Of a stretch of DNA of 64,000 bases, positions 58,576 to 64,000 are shown in pieces (positions within the stretch are counted from its first letter, which is position 1; each line of letters begins with the position of its first letter). The notes under the pieces are model-generated. The model did no database searches. It had not been told where the DNA came from and saw only the letters and a list, made by a program, of their open reading frames with translations. The stretch is from Uranotaenia lowii (Eukaryota > Arthropoda > Insecta > Diptera > Culicidae). The DNA lies in NCBI RefSeq assembly GCF_029784155.1, contig NC_073693.1, forward strand, positions 334,995,023 through 335,059,022. Direction: 5' to 3'. The position numbers and the translations under genes were made by a program.

Positions 58576-59993
58576 CCGAATTTAAATGCTAGAATAATCC
58601 CAGAAAATTCACATTGATAAAAAGTTCGACAAACAGCTATCTTTGAAAAGTTGTGAAAAATGATGTATTACGTATTTTATAAATCTAAAGATGCCCTAAT
58701 GTCACAAATTAGGTGCGTCTACTTTTTATTTCTATTTCTACTTTAATTTCTATTCCTTCTATAATTCTTCTGTGGTGGCTTTGGTGGTAGATTGAATGAA
58801 AAGAACGATTGTTACACGCATGGCCGTAGGAACGGGGGGGGGGGGGGGGGTTTTGGGGGTTAAACCCCCCCCCATGAGGGTCCAGAAAAACGAGCGAGGT
58901 ATTCTTCTCTACTCTAAAAATTTGAAATTTTTAATCAAATTTTGATCATTGATTAAGGTTATTCAAGTATCACAGTTTTGACTCAGAGATAATATCAAAA
59001 TCTCATCTCAGGCTCGGAATCCTGCTTCAGTTTTTTCGAAATTTTCTTCCTTGTTGATAGAAACACGTTTCTGAACATTCAATTTTACATGAAATTATAC
59101 TAATTGGAGAGGTTCTGTTTCCATATAATAAAAAAATTAATTGAATTCTTTTTTCATATTGCGAATTTAGTATCCATTTATATATTTTTGGTTATCGGTC
59201 TGAATCATCATCATAAGAAAACAGATATGAAAAGCTATGTTTAAATCGTTTATATTTGGTTTTGCATTTCATTCAAAATTTGATTCTTGTTTTTTGAAAC
59301 CCATTTGCATAGTTTATTTAGTCTTTAGATAGTTATTTTCTAAACATGAAAAAAATAAACTTCTTAACTTCGTTTTTTGAAATCTCATTCATGAAAAAAG
59401 CCAAAAAATATGTTATGAAAAATCCAAAAATAATAAAGCTTCAAAATGGTAATTGATAATTCTTAAATCGTTTTTCTTGTGTATTTCTAAAATCTTACTG
59501 AAATTCGAAAACAGATCCAAATATCAAATTCTAAATTCAAATGCAGAATAGAGATTAAGAATTATTATTCAAAATTCAGATCAAGATTCAGCACGTAACG
59601 AGTTTCACAATCAACATAAAATTATCAAGATGACATTTCTTTGAGAAATTAAAACTGCAGGAGATTACATTATTATAATTTTTGGTTGTTAGCTGCATTT
59701 CGATATTTCAAATTTTTCACCAATTCATTTGTAATGTATGATTCATCAGAAAATTACAAATTTAAAGTAAAATTTGAGTTTATTTTTCCAAATTTAAATG
59801 AAAAAAATTGGTTTCTACAGGGATTGGCATAAGGATGATTCTGATTTCAGCTTCGAATAACTCAGCCAATTTCAGTTAATTTAAAAAAAAATTTACGCCT
59901 TTCATTCCAAACCAGATTCAGAATACTACATCGATAAAATGTCCATCCCCATTTGATACACAAAAGCAGCTCTTTTGCAAGCATTCTGCTAAT

Positions 59994-60140
59994 ATTGACC
60001 AGCAATTTTTGCCTGAAGTTCATCAGTGTTCTTCGGTTTGCTGTCGTTAACTTTACTTTTCAAATTTATCCCCACAAACGCTGACGAATCGAAAACTTGC
60101 CAATTTGCTACAGACCAGTACTCAAAGAAATTCGTCACCA
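59994..60140 (-). pseudogene. Degenerate Tc1/mariner-type transposase C-terminal fragment
   Basis: One minus-strand frame reads NLKSKVNDSKPKNTDELQAK and onward to IAGQY and stop. This resembles the LKSKV...KP.T..ELK segment just after the last catalytic acidic residue in mariner-like transposases. Upstream residues (FFEYWSV) roughly fit the usual DFFLWG. Heavily decayed. Confidence 0.4.
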
Positions 60141-60782
60141 AACTAAGGATCGTCTTGTTTGTAGGCGCTTAGTTCCTGCCATATTTTCTACGAAAGCACG
60201 CATATTTAGTTTATTTTTTATGTAAAGCGCTACAATTTATGCGCGTTCTTTAGGTGTGTATCGACTAAAAGCTAAAATGGCACTGATTTATTATTCGAAA
60301 CTATGTTCATCTGTCAAAATATGCTGAAAAATGGCAGAATTATTCGACGTTGAAATCGGATACATCCTGTTGGCACACGCTGTATGTTTTTAAAAATCAT
60401 CAACAGGATTTTAATTGTGGATTTCATTTTCAATGGCAAATACTTTCTAACATCTTTGAGTATAACAAATTGCAAGGAACTCCATAGTTTTGGTGTATTG
60501 TTTAACATTGTTTATATTCAATTTTTTCAAAAGACAAATTTCCAACTTTAATTTAAAATTTGGAATGATTTAGCAAGCATCAGATTTGAACCTCAAAATT
60601 TTAATCAATTTCTTCTACTTTTGAAAGCTCGATTTATTGTCAAGGCTTTCTTAAGAAAAATTTCAAAACAAATAAGCTTAACTAACCTAATTTGTGAGTT
60701 AATTCAAATATTTCAAGGTTCCTATTTGGTTACTTATGGATTTCTTATATAAATATAGTTAACCATTTCATAGATTTAGTGG

Positions 60783-61715
60783 TAGGGGAGAATGAGGATA
60801 CTTGATCCCTGGGGATACTTGATTCCTTAGCTATATCTCGAAACTGGAATGTCTTACAAAGATCAGATGTTCTAGAAAAATGTGCCAAAATGATCAACAT
60901 AACAATGCTTGTAGTTTAAAAAATTTAAACAAAATAATTGTTTGAGTAATTGAACTTTGTTTTAAAAATTTCACAAAATGTAACTTGAAGATCTTTTTTC
61001 AACACTTTAAAATCCATACATGGGAAAATTGTGAAAAAAATATTTGTTCTAATGTATCAATCGTTCGAGCGTAAAATGAACTTCATCATGCCATATTTTC
61101 AAAGCAATGGAAAACTCTCAACTTTTTTCAGAAATGTTGATTATTGGTACAATTGATCCCCCTTCCAAACGGCATATTCTTCTTCTGAATTGATCGTTAT
61201 GATTGCTGATTACGAAATTACTAATATTCATCCAAAAACTAATGTTTATCAAACATTTGTCTGAAGAAAAGAGCAAAAATAATTAATTTTCTCTTTATTA
61301 TAGAAAATAGCGCCTTTAAGTATGCAATGCTTTTAGCGTTGAGACAAAGTTATAGAATTTTCTTATTATGTCTGCTATGTGAAATGAGAACAAACATGAC
61401 CAAAATAGTCAATAAACATTCTATCTTGGGGTTTTGTTTGATTTTTATACAAGGATTAGGGCTTCCTGAATAAAAGATCAAGTCTCCTACAAAAGGGGAA
61501 CAAGTCTCCCCTAACTTCAGAAAAATCGCAATTTTTTACTCCTACGAAAATGCTTCTTGTTCATCAACGGGTTCAAGTATCGTTCTAATTTTTGGAGCAT
61601 AGAAACTTGAAGTTACAAGCTGTCAGAAAATGTCAATGACGGCGAGTTGCTAATTTTTTTCAAAAAGATATGGTGTAAATAAGAAAAGGGGATCAAGTAT
61701 CCCCACTCTCCCCTA
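60783..61715. mobile_element. TA-flanked element, copy 3 (word CTTGATCC), 933 bp
   Basis: The left TAGGGGAGAATGAGGATACT and the right (reverse) TAGGGGAGAGTGGGGATACT, each followed by TGATCCC, differ at two of 27 positions, with TA at both tips. Variants of the word recur inside: ATTGATCCCCC near 61150, GATCAAGTCTCC near 61470 and GGGGAACAAGTCTCCCC near 61495. No gene is present. It is nested in the hAT-like element. Confidence 0.82.
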
Positions 61716-62121
61716 TATATATATATATATCCAAAAATTTCTATGCAATGCAAAAAGCTTTCTATGTAATGCTGGTGAAAAAACTTAGAAATATATAACC
61801 AAATAGTATAAAACCATTTTTTTTAAATTTGTATTACTCATGCATTGTTTCAGAAAAAAAATAATACAAAAAAAAATGGGGGCCTAAAACCCCCCCCATG
61901 AGGCGGTTCTTCCTACGGCCCTGGTTACACGACTTTTTAACATTTTTGAGGTCATGATCTTAAAAACAATATACAAAAAAAATTTATTGTGTGCAACATA
62001 TAGCTTCTAGCTTCTGCTTCCTTAGGAACTAAGTGAAGAAAAATTCGAGTACCTAATAACTGAGAAACAGATTTTTTTTCTGAAGTATGTTTTGTACGAT
62101 TTTTATGCTCGACTTTATATC

Positions 62122-62560
62122 AAGGTTGCTGGAATCACAGAAAGATACATAGTATCACAAAATTTTGAGCCAAATTTCATCACAGAATCGGTGTCACAGA
62201 ACACTAAATTTTAGACATATTAGGTTTTTTTTAAAATATTTTTTAATGAGTTTGCCTATGATGAATTTGATGTTGAATTGAAAATAAATTTATCAGTTGA
62301 TTCAAATTTTACATTGAATGTCTACATTTGGAAAACTTTTGAAAAAAAATTAACGCGCTTTTTATTTTTTTCTTTTTTCTTGACAACACAAAAAAAATCT
62401 ACCAACCCAATCTAATGTATCGATGCGTTACAGACATCAAAGTCTCACACCTACTCTAAATATGGTGTGTGAAAAGTAACAACTCAAAAAAAATTGCCAA
62501 ACATACCACTCTGAACTGACCCTCATCAGTTATAAAATCACTGGAAATTGACAGTGACAG
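62122..62560. repeat. AAGGTTGCTGG-headed repeat with iterated TCACAG
   Basis: AAGGTTGCTGGAATCACAG is followed by AGTATCACAAAA, CATCACAGAATCGG and GTCACAGAAC within 100 bp. It is related to 53027-53436. The right boundary is uncertain. Confidence 0.45.
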
Positions 62561-63746
62561 TAGAAAACTTTTTCATCATCTTGATTGGAGCCGCGCTAGA
62601 CAAGAAAAAATCCACCCACAGACACATGTATCGATGTGTGTATGGAAGGGCAGAAGGTGAAATACATTTGATTTAAGGTTTTTTACCCTGGGGGAAATGG
62701 ACTAGGCAAACGTATCGAAGGATAAATAAAATTGTCGAAGCGATCCATCATCGGACATTAATATTGATCACATTTTTTCAAGTATTTAGAAATTTGGAAA
62801 ATTCTTGAAAATTTTAACTATAAATAATTCTGAGATACGTTGTTTTCAGTAAATTTGACTCTAGTTTTCGATATTTCATCTAAAAGCAACAAGATAAGGA
62901 ATATATCAAAGTCAGGGCTTTTTTATGTTTAGGCATGTGACACTTGTTTGAGCGAAACAAAAATTCGGCAAAAATTTCACAGCCATTGAACCGAATATTT
63001 TCCCAAATCATCATCGGTGAGCTATCTGTTTGTAATGAACCGGGCTCGGATCCTTTAAAGAACTCCGAAGGCCCACTTCCGCATATTTTCGTCGTTCTGC
63101 CACACGGTAAAAGAAAATTGCAAAGGTGACAAAAGGTATTCGGGAGGATTTTCCCGGCGTGGCCCAACCAAAAACCAACAGACAGCTGCTGGCTAGGCTT
63201 CCTTCTAACATCCGGCCAACACGCCTGACCGAAGTTGGACAACGCGAGAACCACACCGGAGGCAGGCCACAACAACCTAGGCCTGGGAGGTAGGATCCGG
63301 AATTGTTCCGCCCAGGTGTGACATCTGGCCGGCCAGGTCGAGAAATTTGCTGACTTTGGCCGAAAGTACAAGCAATGTTCTGACGACGGTTTCGAGATTG
63401 AAATCATGTGAACCGTTAAATTGAAATAGATATCCGGATTTCTTGGTAGGATTTCGTGTGTAGATGTAGGAGTAGGTATCATTACTAGAAGGTAGAAGGA
63501 ACTGACCGGGATGGGAGAAGGTCGTGATGCTAGAGAAATTTTGGAAAATCCGCTACATTATAGATAGCTGCAACAGATTGTAGAGGCTGATTTTGCCGGA
63601 ATGCGGATCACATTGCCGGGACCTTTTTTTTTGATTCATTGCACAGGGCCAGCAGCAGTTGTGAGAACATGGTTGTGGAAATGTAACATTTTAGATTGGA
63701 GAACTTCAAACTAAAATCTAACAAAATTTTCAAATGAGGCTAGGGT
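62561..63746. other. GC-rich unique island, no convincing gene
   Basis: From about 63000 to 63350 the sequence is GC-rich for this window (GGCGTGGCCCAACC, CATCTGGCCGGCCAGG). A 200-codon minus-strand frame (62880-63482) is open, but its residues (many P, S, C, W, H) fit no family I know. It may be conserved intronic DNA or a regulatory element. Confidence 0.35.
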
Positions 63747-64000
63747 AAGGTTGCCAGAACTTTTTCAGCACGCATCCGGGCCGGACAAACCAGGCAATTT
63801 TTATATAAAAACCTGGCAAAATTCGGCCATTCGATTTCAAATTGACGACCAAAAATCCGGGCAATATCCGGGCAAATTTTCTTAGAACTCAGAAAGTCCT
63901 CAATAAAAATCGAGAGAAAAATTGAAAAAAAAAATTTTTTCATCAAAACTCATCGATAGATTTGGAATCGTATTTTAGGCTTCCAAAAACCTTTCATGAT
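63747..64000. mobile_element. AAGGTTGCC MITE, copy 2, cut by the window end
   Basis: AAGGTTGCCAGAAC begins the copy. AAATCCGGGCAATATCCGGG and then GTATTTTAGGCTTCCAAAAA and CTTTCATGAT follow in the order seen at 57821-58013. The rest lies beyond the window. Confidence 0.65.

Larger units (their letters stand above)
58819..61923. mobile_element. hAT-like element, 3.1 kb, with homopolymer-rich ends
   Basis: The left terminus CATGGCCGTAGGAAC and the right, reverse-complemented CAGGGCCGTAGGAAG, are flanked by a perfect 8-bp duplication GTTACACG (58811-58818 and 61924-61931). Next to both ends lies CCCCCCCCATGAGG. The left end also has a run of about 18 G at 58835-58852 followed by GGGGGTTAAACCCCC, able to fold as a G/C hairpin or quadruplex. 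A TA-flanked element is nested at 60783-61715. No intact transposase was seen. Confidence 0.82.
58625..62120. repeat. Family F repeat copy, split by an hAT-like insertion
   Basis: AACAGCTATCTTTGAAAAG and TCTAAAGATGCC on the left, and GGTCATGATCTTAAAAA, CAACATATAGCTTCTAGC and TACCTAATAACTGA on the right, follow the order of 3765-4070. The insertion at 58819-61923 separates the parts. Confidence 0.65.

Overview
The window looks like AT-rich, transposon-saturated dipteran DNA, most likely from a mosquito (inference). The evidence is a Dpr-family immunoglobulin exon, an insect chemosensory ionotropic receptor (IR), a BEL/Pao retrotransposon primed by an insect tRNA-Tyr, Tc1/mariner and hAT-like elements, and tRNA-derived SINEs. 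There are no prokaryotic operons, rRNA genes, CRISPR arrays or viral genomes. Host coding content is very small: one spliced dpr exon (34544-34754, minus), one intronless IR gene with a single in-frame TGA (43506-45269, plus), and one weak membrane-protein exon candidate (42819-43219, minus).

Layout. 1-2176 is AT-rich with a dispersed-repeat fragment. 2177-7595 is a four-layer nest: a TA-flanked element of about 0.9 kb holds an hAT-like element with an 8-bp target duplication (2830-7323), which holds a fold-back element and a very young gag-only BEL/Pao element (5078-7298). 7600-11160 has a SINE, a repeat copy and a GC-rich unique island. 11399-13362 is a 9-bp tandem array. 14163-17276 is a second TA-flanked element holding a rearranged Tc1/mariner element and a long fold-back. 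17462-24425 holds hairpins, dispersed repeats, a 143-bp tandem array and a 500-N gap. 25028-25859 is a fold-back MITE. 27673-33954 is a 6.3-kb, nearly perfect 9-bp array, less than 600 bp from the dpr exon.

The right half holds several non-autonomous hAT-like elements (35671, 39440, 40648, 58819), the IR gene, SINEs, MITEs and hairpins, a third TA-flanked element nested at 60783-61715, and GC-rich unique islands at 54780-55860 and 62560-63680 that could be intronic regulatory sequence. Dpr genes in insects often have very large introns, so much of the window may be dpr intron with the IR gene nested inside it. This is inference.

The most striking pattern is the architecture of the three TA-flanked elements. 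Once later insertions are removed, each is about 915-935 bp with a similar GGGGAGAGTGGGG-type terminus. Each carries its own short 'word' beside the terminus and again inside the element (GTGGGCCAC, CTTGATCC or GCGCCTA). Several other repeats in the window also iterate a private word, and the two long arrays share the core TTGTCA. All boundaries were read by eye; no database search was possible.
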